Program-made: the position numbers and the translations under genes | NCBI GenBank assembly: GCA_027924585.1 | Contig: BSBM01000440.1 | Location: forward strand, 14,291,501-14,355,500 | Length of the DNA: 64,000 nucleotides | Direction: 5' to 3' | Source: Larix kaempferi | Lineage: Eukaryota > Streptophyta > Pinopsida > Pinales > Pinaceae | Notes under the pieces: model-generated | The model's database searches: none | What the model was told of the DNA's origin: nothing | Seen by the model: the letters and a program-made list of their open reading frames with translations, nothing else | In this document: positions 43,641 through 55,685 of the stretch, piece by piece | Position numbering within the stretch: the stretch's first letter is position 1 | Layout of the letters: each line of letters begins with the position of its first letter

Positions 43641-45390
43641 TGCTTCTAGGAGTATGTCCAAAAGTGACGGAAATTTCCGCTTCTGATTTCCCAAAAACTA
43701 TTCTACTATACCAAGTGCCTTTGGGATTTTTCCGCATTCCAAATAAGCAACCCCTAGTTGGAGATGTTGTAACGGATGATGTCGGGTGGGTCCCAATTCT
43801 AATCATATTTTCTATTGCATAGATGATCCCAGGGAGTCGAGTTTTTTGTTGCCCAATTCCACCAGACTTTCGCAATGAGAAATTCAATGTTTCTTTCTGG
43901 ATCTCACAATCCAAGGCCACCCTCCAGCTTGGGTTTGCAGACAGTGTCCCATTTGACCAAGGCCCATTTGAAGTGGTGCTTGTCACCTCCCCATAGAAAG
44001 GTGCATTGCAGATTCCTTATGGATTTTAGTACCCATTTTGGAGCTGTCAGGACAAAAAAGAGATAACGTGGCATAACCTGCAAAACTGATTTGATTAGTA
44101 CTAGATGCCCAACTAGATTCAGGGAGTGGAAGGTGCATGAAGATATTTTTTGCTCCATTTTGTCAAGAATCTCTTTACAAGAGGAGTGTTTGATGGAAGT
44201 ATCCATCAAAGGGGCACCCAAGTATTTAGATAGAAGAGAGGCAACGAAGAAGCCCAAGATCCTAGCTATGTTTCTTTAAGTAATGGCGGGGGTGTTAAAG
44301 AAGAAGGTATGGGACTTGTCAAGATTAATGGTAGTATTGTAGGATTTAGAGAAGAATTTAAGGATACGACTAAGATTATGATCTTCTTGAACTTAGGGAC
44401 GACCCAAGAGAAGGTTGTCATCAACGAATTGTTGGTGCGTGAGAGGAGGTCCTTCATGCAAAGCAATGCCTTTAAGTTGGCCCAAGGAGTAGTCTGATTT
44501 AAGCATGCGACCAAGGCCTTCATCCACAAGGATGAAAAGAAAGGGATAAAGTGGGTCGCATTGAAAAATTCCCCTAGAGAGGGAAAAGGTGGTGGAGGGG
44601 GAGCCATTCGAAAGAACATAGAAGAAGGGGGTGGAGATAAGTGAGAGGATCCAATTAGTCTAGAGGGGGCGAAGCCAAAGGTGAGGAGGATTCTCTCAAT
44701 ATATCCCGAGCCGAGTTTATCAAAATATTTGGATAGGTCATGCTTGAGGAGCATACTGGGATTTTTGGTGGTTTTTAAAGAGTGAATAAATTCATGAGCT
44801 AAAATGACATCGTCAAGGATTTTCCTGCCCTCCACATAGCCAGTTTGTTCCAGGGAAATTAGGAGGGGAAGGAGGGGTTTGAGGCGATTAGCTATCACTC
44901 TGTACTTACTTGGGGAGGAAACATTTTATTCTTTGGGAATGAGAGTGAGGAAGGTAGCGTTGAGTGTTGAGAGTACCCATTTCTTTCGGTGAGATTCCTC
45001 AATAACATGCCATGCTTCATCTTTTAGTAGATCCAAAGACTGATGAAAGAAATATATTATAAATTCGTTGGGCCCCCGAGCATTTTCTTTAGCCATTTGG
45101 TGAACAACTGATTCCACTTCCAGAAGGGTGACAGGTTGCATGACAGTCACATTATGATTTGCTGTTATGAGAGTGGGGATATGATTGACCACCTGATCAA
45201 TGGAAATGGATCTGTTCGGTGTATCTTCTGAGAGTATATATCTGTATAAGGTTACGAGCTCTTGTTCAATTTCTTCATGAGTTTCCAGTATGGTGCCGTT
45301 AGATTTCTTAAGAGTGCTAATCCTGTTGTGCATCTTGTGTTGAATAGTTGAGTGATGGAAGAAGGTATAATTGTGTTCCCCTTCTTTCAA
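43641..45390 (-). pseudogene. L1 reverse transcriptase
   Basis: N-terminal RT: NGTILETHEEIEQELVTLY, ENARGPNEF (PGPDG-type motif) and ATFLTLIPKE (45390-44926). Fingers/palm: RLKPLLPLLISLEQTGYVEGR, KHDLSKYFDKL (motif A) and, in a different frame, the catalytic FVDD at 44417-44428. Thumb: SKYLGAPLMD, LVGHLVLIKSVLQVMPRY, LQCTFLWGG, KWDTVCKPKLEGGLGL (44257-43904). Many shifts; non-functional, though the FVDD itself is intact. Confidence 0.85.
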
Positions 45391-45593
45391 CCAACTAATT
45401 TGGGATTTTTGCTTCCAGAGGATCTCTTCTTGCTTACAGTGGTATTCTATTTGTGATAATATCTCCTTCTCCTTTTTGTTTCTTTTCTATGTGCATCCTT
45501 CCTTTATAATATGTTGTTGTAGGGTTTCCATGTCTTGATCTAGTGTTTTTTTGGTGTTGAAAATATTACCGAATGTGTTTTTGTTCTAGTCCT

Positions 45594-46367
45594 TTAGATT
45601 ATGCTTGATACACTTGAGTTTTTGTTGAAGTATGAACATTTTGGAGGAGCCCGAAATATGGAATATTTTCCATCGGTTTCTTGAAAATCAGGGTGAGTTA
45701 TCCAAAATATTTTAAATCTGAAATGTCTTTGTAATGAGGTTCTTTCCCCATGCCAATTTAGAATTATGGGCCAACGGTCATAGCTTCCAGCTGGTAGCAC
45801 CGTAGAAATGAAGTTTTTCCGAGATTCTATGATTTCTTCAAAGATTAGAAAGTGATCCATCTTGGATGCAATTTGGTTTATGCCTCTGCAACAGTTGTTC
45901 CAGGTGAAGAGGCCATTGGTGGTCTCCATTTTAACCAACCAATTTTTTTCTATAAATGATTTGAAGCTTTCATCTTCCCGAGAGAGGGTCCTACGACCTC
46001 TTTTTTTCTCCCCTAGGGAAATGATCATATTGAAGTCCCCAGCTAAAATACAAGATTGATTTGAGTGGGTACGTCTGTACCAGTCTAAGTAGTCAAGAAG
46101 ATTGAGATTTTGTTCTTGGAGATGGGGTCCATAGAAATTTGAGAGTTTCCCATAAAATTTGGATCCTAGAACATGAAAAGAACAAGAGATAGAGTTTTTA
46201 GTGGCAAGAAAATCATTAAGGCTTACCTCTTGAGGGTTCCATACTATGGCCATGCCTCCTGAGGCTCCATTGGAGTCTACCGCTACAATTTTTATTCCTT
46301 TCCAGAGACTTTCCATGATGGTCTCCAGATAAATGCTACTACATTTGGTTTCTTGAATAAGGATCAT
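45594..46367 (-). pseudogene. L1 apurinic/apyrimidinic endonuclease
   Basis: Continuous for 257 codons: MILIQETKCS (QETK catalytic Glu), GGMAIVWNP, LAGDFNMIIS (GDFN), FTWNNCCRG, SKMDHFLI (LDRFL-type) and GSYDRWPIIL at the SDH motif, where the catalytic His is replaced by Arg. It would nick target DNA to prime reverse transcription. ORF continuity contrasts with the broken RT. Confidence 0.85.
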
Positions 46368-46479
46368 TTAAGGCTTATCATGAGAAACTTTTCATCACAA
46401 CATTCTTTGTTTGGTGATACCGTTGATGCCTCTTAGATTCCAGGAGATGATATTCACTGGGAACTGGAAGAGTTGGAGG

Positions 46480-48058
46480 GAAAGAATTTGGTTAGATGGG
46501 AATATTGCTCTGATTCAATGAGATTAGTACCTAAGGAATAGATCCTCTACAAATATGTTCTTCTACCACATTTCTTAGGGTCCTTAGGGATTTTCTTATG
46601 TTCTTTTTGTGGAATATTCTGCATGCCAACTTTGAATTTGGATCTTGCTTTGGAAAATGATTCTTTCAAGATATGAATCTGCTTGGTCAATATGGAATTG
46701 AAATATTTACGTCAGCACGCTTCATCCATTTCTAAGAGATCCAATTCTCCTAGATCCAGGTCACTTATGTCTTCGTCATGACTGCATAAATTTCTCGGTT
46801 TTTGAGAGCTTGAGAGGTGTCAGGTGTAGTTACCTGAACTGAAGAAGATGGATCTTGTTGTTCTTGACTGGGGTTAGATTCTAGATATTTGTGAAGATTT
46901 TTAGTGTGTAGATGATCTTTTTCATGTTGAGCTTCAGATTCTTCTGGGTGTTTTGAGAGAAAGTCGAAGCTATTGCTGGTAGTGGTGGTGGTTGCTTTGC
47001 TTACAATAGGATTTTTTCGAGTTTGTCTATTCCCGGTGGGGTTTTTTTTAAAGCATTCTTCATCAATGTCCTTTGTCTGATATGAAATGGGATTATTGAG
47101 AGGGAAATATTTGTATAGATGACCATGTTCATGAAATTTCCGACATCTGAAGGGGCCATGCTCATAGTCGATCGGTTGAATCCATTCGAGATTTCATGCA
47201 CAAGGAATAATGAGTCTGGTAGCGCTTTGGCGATGCACATGTAGACGCAGATTCTTGCGTATGAAGTATATTTGTTTGCTCTGGTTTGATCTTATATTTT
47301 GACAAATTCTCGTAAGAATTTTCTTATTTCCTGAAGGTTTTCCTCGTCCCAGTAGTATTGGGGGAAGGAGTATAACCAGATCCATACTGGAGCCTAGGTG
47401 AAATTTTCATTATCTAGATTGAATATTTCCACCCAGTTGCGCATGAATAAGCCCGCAGAGTTGAAAAAGTAGGGTCCTCCATCCACTAATTTATTCTTAT
47501 CTTCAATTATAGAGAATATGAATGTAAAGAATCTTTTGGAGCCCAACTAAAGATCAAAGTGGACTTTGGGTTTCCATTTTGAGGAAATCCAACCCATCAG
47601 TACTTTTTCCATAGGTCACATTCCGATAAATTTACATATGAGTGCATGGTACTTCATATATTGAATCCTGGCATTGATTCTTTATGGAGGGAGTTCAATG
47701 CACAGACGGGAAACATATTTTTCTATATAGGTTCTAGTTGTCTTTGTACCTTCCTATGTGGAAGAATATTTAGGTGGCGACACCTTGATCGTTTCTTTCT
47801 CCTTGTCTTGTTGCAGCTAAGACTTGTTCGTGTATTTTTTGCTTGACGGAGCTGGTACAGAGTCCATGTTGATATCCATGTCATATTGGGGGGGAGATCC
47901 TTCTCCCACCGCCATATAGGCCATGAAACGACCAATAGCAGAGCATGGCATGGGAGGGGTTCATAACAAATATGGTTCAGAGATTAAGGTTACAAGAGGT
48001 CAGGAAAAAAAACCAATGCATTCTCTTAGCATAAGGAATGCATTTCCTTTTTTTTCCA
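46480..48058 (-). pseudogene. L1 ORF1 (nucleic-acid binding) and 5' region
   Basis: Minus-strand reading in broken frames. A DUF4283-like segment at about 47240-47450 (RNWVEIFNL, then PQYYWDEENL) precedes a zinc knuckle remnant at about 47105-47170 (FRCRKFHEHGHLYKYF), in which the second and fourth ligand positions are Phe instead of Cys. The tail is Ser/Thr/Lys-rich. ORF1 protein binds the element RNA. The 5' UTR runs to 48058 at the target duplication. Confidence 0.65.
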
Positions 48059-50590
48059 GGGGAAAGGGGGAAGCCTTGTTTAATTCCTATATTACAATTA
48101 ATATCTTTTGACCAACCCTTAGTGTTCTTAAACTTGGAAATCTCATTCTTGTACAACCTTATTGCAACGAATCTCAACTCGAAAGGAACCTTTAACTCTT
48201 CTAATCGTTTGCACAAGTTATTTCCAGGCATTGTATCAAAATATTTCCTAAAGTCCACAAATCAACACAAGAGATTGATCTTATTATTATGACATTCCTC
48301 TACAATGATCTTGAGAGTAATGTGGTGGTCTATGGTGTAATGATACCTTCTAAAACCAACTTTCCCTTTAGCTCTTTTACCTTGAATTTCTATCCATATG
48401 CTGATCTTATTTTTCAAAATAATATCATATAACTTGGATAAGAGAGGGATAATCATAATGGTCCTATAATTAGAAGGGTTATTTTTATCATCACTTGAAA
48501 AGGGGTACAATAAGGCTCTGAGTCCAAGGTTTAGGGAATCCTTGCTTGACTGCTAGATTGAAGTGCTTGTGGATGTGAGAGAGGTGGACAAACCCCGTAA
48601 TTTTTAGGAGTTCAACTTGGTATCCTTCAATGTCCTTGGCTTTCCCATTCGCAAGGCACTTAATCCCAAAATCTATATCTTCTAAAGAAAAAACTTCAAC
48701 TTCCATAAAAAGGGGTTGAATGTTGTCCACGACGTTATTTGATTCGTAAAGCTTCTTAAGATAGGAATTATAGTCCTTCAAGGAAATCATATTATTCTCT
48801 TTAGTTTTGTGAGTTAGAATTTGTCTCTAGAATTTCTTAGGATCCATCTTAGAGAGGTGTAAAAGCTTCTCCTACTTATTATTTATATAGGTCCCTTTTT
48901 TTCTTTTAATGATGGGTTTGTACCTATTTATCTTGTCATAGTTTAGGCTCTCTTCAATAGATTCTTTGATTTCTCTTCTTGTGATTTGGCACTCTTTGTC
49001 ATACCAAGGGTTGGTAATTATTTCTATTTTTATACGACACTTCAATAGAGAACTTGTTAATGGAAGAGGAGAGGGTTGTATAGAAATTATGATAAAGATA
49101 TTCTATATTGCCCCTACTAGATAGAGGATACATATTATTATTTAAATCATTTTGAAAAAGATCAGCTTTACTTTTGTTGAAGATTAAGTACTTTTAATTT
49201 TGAGAAGTTGTTTCTATGGGACTACTATGCATAACAAAGTTGAGAGTTACAATTAAAGGTCTATGATCCAAGTCAGGTTCATGGTCATTTAAAATGTCAA
49301 AATTTATTATTTGGTTGTTTAAAGATATATCAGAAATGACATGGTCAACCATACTACTTCCAAACCCATGAATGCAATCCATTTAGCTAGAATTAAGCCA
49401 TTTCATAAGACAATTGCAAATAATTAGATCTTGAGCACTACGGAGATTGATTAGCTCATAACCAAACAAATTTCCACTTAATTGTTCAGAACTTATTTTT
49501 TAGTTGTTGGCTAAAGCAAGGTCTTTGTCTAACCATAGAGGATTAGGGTTGGAAGCATTTCTTAAGATAATATCTTGGTTACTAGTTGTTCAAGCATCAA
49601 ATTCCCCATTAAGAGGATATGCCTTCACTTATTAAACTATAAATATAATGTTCAAGGCAATTACAAGGACAATTTTTATCTAAATTGTTCTTCTTATAAG
49701 ATCTAGAATTGATTGGCGCAAAATAACAAATTGCTATAAATGTTTTTAGAATTTATATTTGTAATCTACATCCATATGTATTGGTTGACCAGATCGTTTT
49801 TTATAGAGCCTAACATGAGGGGAAATGTTCTTCCTAATGTAACAACCTATGCCTCTAATGCCTCGGTGACAAGATCGCTTGTTCCATATAGACCATAAGA
49901 CAAACCCTTCTCTTGTAGGGGTCTTAGATTCTTCATGCTCGCAAGTTTCAACCAGCAATATAATGTAAATTTAATTTGAAATCCAACTTAACTTGGGACC
50001 TTTGTTCCATGGAAATCACTGGAAGTTCCAAGAGGTGATCCATAGCATGCAAAAATCCTATTTATTATCATATTTTTTAGTTTCTATCTCTTATAATAGC
50101 CTTTCTATTTCTGATTAGTACCAATTTTCCTTCCTTCCTAGCTTCTTTTACCTTTTGAACTTCCTTTCTTAGTTTGGCTTGATATTCTGGAATGAGATAT
50201 TCATTTATAAATATTCCTAATCTTTTTAGACTTGGGGTTTTATTGAGTATGCCAAATTTATGGTATTTTGAGTTAACGTTAACCTTGATTAGCATATCTT
50301 TATTCTTAATTAGTTTTCCCAACCTCTTTGTTTCTATGAGATAATTAGTTTCAATTTGTAACTCGTTAAATAGTTTTTTATTGAGTAGAGGTAGCGTATC
50401 CTCTTCATCCTCCTTCAAACCGAAAATTACAAGGTTCAAGGCTTTTTTTTTTACGTTCATGGTATAATTCAATCAACTTATTGTTTCCTGTTTGATATCC
50501 AATTTACCTTCTAAACTATTTAGGGTTATATTGTCATTTACCTTTGCTTCTAGTTCTTTAATTTTTCTCCTGAAATTCAAAGTAAGTACT
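48059..50590 (-). pseudogene. LINE family A, 5' part: ORF1, endonuclease, RT start (copy A3, part 1)
   Basis: ORF1: frame 50472-50077 (131 codons) with NLVIFGLKEDEED, IETKRLGKL, IFINEYLIPEYQAKLRKE, preceded by coiled-coil-like sequence to about 50590. Endonuclease pieces: 49958-49746 (TPTREGFVLWS, RGIRGIGCYIRKNI) and 49382-49194 (MVDHVISDISL, DLDHRPLIVTLNF, the DH catalytic pair). RT: 48790-48491 (LANGKAKDIEGYQVELLK, WTQSLIVPLFK), 48510-48262 (NPSNYRTIMIIPLLSKLYD, GKVGFRRYH), then motif A MDFRKYFD and GIKQGFPLSP, where the L1 interrupts. No RNase H. ORF1 of this RRM-like/Jockey-CR1 style differs from plant L1 ORF1. Confidence 0.8.
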
Positions 50591-50895
50591 TAGATTATCG
50601 TTCTGATTATATTATGTTAAGACATAATAGTAATCTAAATATGGAATAAATTGTTTTTTAGTGTTTAGGATAATAGAAAAAAATAGTAGTAATTTAAATA
50701 TGGAACAATTTATTTTTTTAGTGTTTAGGATAATAGTAAGAGAAATTGATTTCTTTTTCTTAAATTTGATAAGAATTATTTTGAATTGTTAAAATATTGT
50801 ATAATTTTTTTTATTGTAATAAAAGTATTCAGGGTGTGGAGTCCACTTTTTACATTAAAAACAATGTTTTTCTAAATCCAAAATTTCAATTTTAA
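50591..50895. other. AT-rich spacer
   Basis: Contains a short direct repeat (TTTTTTAGTGTTTAGGATAA near 50652 and 50713). No gene seen. Confidence 0.5.
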
Positions 50896-52176
50896 TGTTA
50901 CAAACATAAAATAATATATCAATATATCAATAAACATTCATAATACTTAATAATTAAATAAATAATACTTAATAATTAAAAAATAATTGTAATCATTTTA
51001 AATGAAATGTTGCATCCTTTCACATTTAGTCACAAGAGGACTATTTAAAAGTCCCGCTATTTATTCTAAAATCATGAGATTCATTTTATTCAATATTCAG
51101 TTTTATGCAGTATTTTGTCATGGGTTATTTTATATTTGAAATATTTTAAATATTTGTTCTGGTATCAAATCCTATTCGTGATCTGGGCCTTTGGTCGTAT
51201 TGTGGTTTTTAACCATTAAAAGAAAAGAAAATATAGAAAAAAAAAAGAAAAAAGAAAAAGAAAAAGAAAGTAAAAGAAAAGAAAATATAGAAACCACACA
51301 TGGTTTCTTAAAAACAACACATGGTTTATTTTCCAACCATATTGGAAGCATTCATGCATTAGAAGTCTTAAGGGTGGTTTCTTAAAAACAAACAACAAGT
51401 GGTTTATTGGAAGCATTTGTGAAAGCTAATAATAAAGTTAGAATATAAAATTTAGAAGTGCATAAGAAGTCTTAAGGCTACCAAGGAGCAAGCGATATTT
51501 TCTCCTTGAGCACCAAAATTTGAAGTTTCTGCAAACACTCCGCAAGAGGCTCGAGTACCTTATCGCCATCCTAATCACAAGAGTCATTATGATTGACAAA
51601 AAAGTCAAGAGGAAAATAAACAGTATTATTCTCTATACAAAATAACTGCCACCTTGAAAGAGAGAAAAGACAAAATTGACAACTTATATGGAAGCAGGAA
51701 ATGAGAAGTTATATCCAACAAATCGATCAAGTAAAGGCCCCAATGAAGGTTAACCTATGATAGACAATGTCACAAATAATGAAACTTTTTTACTTGGGAA
51801 TTCGTAACTCATGATATCATCTCATTTCATCAAGTGTCATAACTACCGGCACAAAAGATCAGGGGATGACAATACAAGCAAAAAATAAGATGCAAGCCTT
51901 GTTTTCAATATGCTTTGAGGACAAAGCATTTATGAAGAGGAAGGAAATGTTACAAACATAAAATAATATATCAATAAACATTCATAATACTTAATAATTA
52001 AAAAAAACTGTAATCATTAAATGAAAGGTTGCATCCTTTCACATTTAGTCACGAGAGGACTATTTAAAAGTCCCGCTATGTATTCTAAAATCATCATATT
52101 CATCTTATTCAATATTCAATTTTATGCAGTATTTTGTCATAGGTTATTTTATATTTCAAATATTTTAAATATTTGT
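50896..52176 (+). mobile_element. TRIM/LARD-like non-autonomous LTR element
   Basis: Two direct repeats starting TGTTACAAACATAAAATAATA (50896-51157, 262 bp; 51948-52176, 229 bp) flank 790 bp. TGGTATCAAATCC at 51160-51172 follows the first repeat (initiator-Met-type primer site with two changes), and the purine run GAAGAGGAAGGAAA (51934-51947) abuts the second. The LTRs differ by about 10 substitutions and one ~30-bp indel. No gag/pol: the only frame (51191-51385) is Lys/Glu low-complexity. The exact 3' LTR end and target duplication are not resolved. Confidence 0.78.
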
Positions 52177-52984
52177 GTGTGAGCGAACATTTGTTCGGCT
52201 CATTTAATAAAAAATCTGTCAATAAGTTTCAATGATTAAAATAAATTGAATTTATATTTTTTTAATTTTCTAAAATTTATGATTATTTAAACTATGAAAA
52301 AATAAAAAAATAAATAGATATTAATTCTTTCCCCCCAAAAAGATATTAATTCAACTATTTGATAATGTGAGGAACTAAATTATATAAAGTCATGAATTAT
52401 ATGTTTAATGATCATAAATATGAGGACTTTTAAGGAAAAATATTTATATTTGATATATTTAGTAAGAAATCAAAATATGCATTTAATTAAGTTTGGTTAG
52501 ATTTAATATTATTGTCTAAAAAAAATTTATTATTTTTTCTTTAAAATAATTACTAATATATCCACAAACATAATTAAATCATAACCTAGAATCATAAATC
52601 ATTCAATTTTTTTCCACAATTTCAATTTACATATTATAGTCATTCAAAATATACATATCAATATTGAAGAAGACGAGGGTATCATCCACCAACTTTTGAC
52701 CTAATGAGCCTTAAATAACCGAAATCAAATTCAAAGACTATCAAAACCCACCACCAATCTTTGAGCTAAATATCCTTAGATAACTAAAACCAAATTTTTA
52801 GAGCAAAGTGCGAGCAACTTTTGCGATGGAGTCAACTTTAATGTGAGTATCATACATATGATCCTAATTGAATAACATAATGATAAAATATTAATAGTGG
52901 TTTGATGACGACGACAACAACAACAACAAAAATTTGGTGTATGTGATCTTTTTGCTTGGTGGATCGATATAACTACTAAAGTAT
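52177..52984. other. AT-rich spacer
   Basis: No coding frame, RNA gene or clear repeat was identified. A GAGCGAACATTTGTTCGGCTC short inverted sequence lies at 52181-52201. Confidence 0.5.
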
Positions 52985-53095
52985 ATAAAGGTGTACATGA
53001 CCTACCCCCATTCAGATTTGAACCTATAAGCTCTTAGGAGGAAACACATGTTCTTAACCAGCAAGGCCACTCAAGTTGTACATATATAAAGCAAG
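52985..53095 (-). mobile_element. tRNA-derived SINE head
   Basis: On the minus strand, A box TGGCCTTGCTGGTTAAGAA (within 53051-53072) and B box AGGTTCAAATCT (53014-53025) at tRNA-like spacing. Both match pol III internal promoter consensus closely. No complete acceptor stem or cloverleaf is seen, so a SINE rather than a functional tRNA gene. The tail would lie to the left. Confidence 0.6.
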
Positions 53096-53244
53096 AAAAT
53101 AAAGCTAAAATTTTAAAATTATTTATTAGTTTGTTAAAAATATAATAATACAAAAATATAACTCTATTAAACATGGTCCTGGTAGGTCACTATAAAATCT
53201 AATAATAAAAAATATAACTCCCTCAAATGTGGTCTTTGTTTGTA

Positions 53245-53400
53245 ATCTAATAACTCAAATTCTTATAATGGAAGATGAAATGTCTCAGTGATAATGGGAG
53301 TTCATCTCCGTCTCTCTATCTAATAACTCAAACTCTTATAATGGAAGACAAAATGTCTCATTGATAATTGGAATTCATATTCATCTCTCTACTAATGTTA
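53245..53400. repeat. Two tandem copies of a ~79-bp unit
   Basis: AATAACTCAAATTCTTATAA with TGGAAGA-AAAATGTCTCA and GATAATGG-TTCAT, then CTCTCTA, occurs at about 53248 and again at about 53322. Non-coding. Confidence 0.7.
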
Positions 53401-54854
53401 ACAATTTGACCACCTAAGCTTCTTCCTTGGTGATAATCGAAACGATTGAAAAAATGTAAAATAGTATAATGGATCTTATCTCTACCTATCTTAGCTGAAA
53501 TCTAGGCTTCAAGTTATCATGTACTCTCTGCTCCTACTACTACCCACACCGGTCCTCAATTCATTATCCCTCATCAATTTTCCCTTGTCCAGAAAATAAC
53601 ATCTTATAACAAAGGAATGTTCATGATGGATGTTCTTATATCTTTACCTAAATAAACAAACTTGTTAATAGAGACCCTCTTTGATTGTGATCCATGTTTG
53701 TCAAATTTGTAACCCTCATCTTTCCATTGATATCTCTCATCTTCTCCAATCTATAATTCGAATGTGACTAACATATTATTCCTTTGAATCTATAGTATCC
53801 ATTATAACATCAAGGGATATATAGTTAATCACGTATAACCTATCATGTCCTCATGGTTTCTAGCCTTTATTTCACTTCTTTAACTCTTGTAGGATTTAAC
53901 AAATTCGAGACGCAAACCATCGGAGATGTTAACCTCCCTTTAATCATTGGTCTGGTTGTGAACACAAATTTTCTGTACTCCAAGGAAAGTTGGGGTACAA
54001 CATCCTTATTGGATTCCTATAGCTATGGATGTGATGGTTGTCCCTTGCACCTTCATATAAGAGACCTTGTTCTTTCATGAAGGTCTATGTTTCTCACTAT
54101 GTTTTGACCTTGATATTTTTCCCTTTGTATTAAGGCCTCTCTTAAGGTCATTCCGTTGGTTTTGTTGTGTAGTCGCTTATCCTCCAACAACTTCTTTCTA
54201 TTGTATCTTCTTCTCTTATGTGTTCTCATCCTTCAAAGGTTTTCATTGTCTACTTATACACTTCATTTGACCTTGCCCGTGTCATCGTTAAATATGTCTC
54301 ATAGTTTTTGAGTGTTGGTATATCTCACCCCTCCTATGGTTGAGTTGTTAAAGGGAGCATATAAGTGGGTATTAGGTAAAATATCAATTTTGTTACATTT
54401 AGTTCAATTGAAATATTGAGTAATTTCCTTGAAAAAATTATCAGAGTTTGTTAGTTTAACATATTACATTATTGTTGGTATTTATTATGTGTTCATCATG
54501 GTTATATCTTAGCTAATGTACATGGAATTTAACTATTTGTATGTCATCTATAGATGTAAATTTACATGTAGGTGTTTAAGAAAGGAATTTCTTGTTGGAG
54601 TTTTAAATTTTTGCTCATAATGACAACTCTACATATAGCATATCATATCTCTCATTTGGGGTTAATTTTTGAAGCTAGAATTGTTATTTTGTCTATTATT
54701 ATTTTTTGTGGTTTAACTTGCAGGATTGTATCCATTGCTAGATTAAATTTACACATATATATATATATATATTTATGTGTTTTAGTGATTTGGATTTTTG
54801 GAATAGATCTGTTTCAAACTATCTTAACATCAGGGGGTATTCATACCATATGAT
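53401..54854. other. Unassigned spacer
   Basis: Moderately AT-rich. Small frames (53853-54270, 54572-54853) have hydrophobic low-complexity composition and no family resemblance I can name. An (AT)n run lies at about 54751-54770. The 5-bp ATGAT before 54855 would be the flank of the next element. Confidence 0.45.
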
Positions 54855-55621
54855 TGTTGACACAGGTCTGTCGACAAGGGTTCACTTTAAGTAGTGTCAA
54901 CAAAGTTCGACACAAACACCCATAGATACCGTCCCATAAAGGATTTATCCTTTCCAGCAACACTTGCAAAGCGAGTGAGGTCTCACCCGAGGCACCTAAG
55001 GGAGTTTTATGAACCAAGCTTCTGCAGGTATAAGAGGACATGCATCATTAACAGTTAACTGCAACATAACTTCGAAATTGACATAGTTAGCAATTGCATC
55101 ATAACACCATCAGAGACATATTAATTAGATCTACGCAGTAGCATATTATAGAAACATATTTAATAGATTTGCGATACATATCATAACTGCGACACAACAA
55201 ATCTAATCATATTGCGATAAAACACATGAGAGACAAAGTCATGGACGAAACATTCCCTCTCATTACAAGCAGACTTCATACACCAAATCTGTCTTACAAA
55301 TCACATAATTGACATATATACAGATCCGCCGAACCGATCCTTAATAACTCAGATCAAAGTCAATACAAAAGATAATATGAGATAAGATAAGATGATGCGA
55401 TACCAATATTCCCAAAGGCTTACAACATGACTCATATTTATAGGCTCAGTGGCCGTTACAAAATTGGTCCACTTCACAAAGTGGAAATATCTTAACCACT
55501 AAGTCTAACTAATCCTACTCCGCTTTAACCGCTTTGCTCCGCTTCGCGATCACTCTTTACCCTTGTCACCGTTTGTACCAAAACATCTATGAACTAGCCC
55601 CTTGCCAATAGGCCCCCAACA
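54855..55621 (-). repeat. LTR (3') of an unassigned LTR element
   Basis: 767 bp. On the minus strand it begins TGTTGGGGGCCTATTGG at 55621 and ends CTGTGTCAACA at 54855. It has a TATA-like TATAAATAT (55434-55443 region, minus strand). A purine-rich GAGGGAGAGCC lies just upstream (plus-strand 55630-55645), consistent with a 3' LTR whose internal part lies to the right. The 5-bp flanks do not match, so it is not a clean solo LTR. Confidence 0.65.
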
Positions 55622-55685
55622 CAAACTTGTGGCTCTCCCTCGAGCCACTTCATCCGAATGCTACTGGTGTGTTCACTTATGCCTT

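Larger units (their letters stand above)
40830..48058 (-). mobile_element. Plant L1-type LINE, complete length, inserted in LINE A3
   Basis: 7,229 bp on the minus strand with a terminal A tract (T10 on the plus strand, 40830-40839). Flanked by a 17-bp target duplication (40813-40829 and 48059-48075) that agrees at 15 of 17 positions. Order: ORF1, apurinic endonuclease, RT, zinc region, RNase H, 3' UTR. All frames are broken, so it is old, but its length and long TSD show a full target-primed insertion. Confidence 0.85.

Noticed and set aside
51191-51385. Lys/Glu-rich 64-codon frame in the TRIM-like element
   Set aside because: A-rich low-complexity sequence with no protein-like core.
53014-53072. 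A functional tRNA gene on the minus strand
   Set aside because: Both promoter boxes are present, but I could not form an acceptor stem or a full cloverleaf; a SINE head explains it better.
54572-54853. Hydrophobic 93-codon frame
   Set aside because: Composition follows the AT-rich DNA and includes an (AT)n run; no start context or homology recognised.
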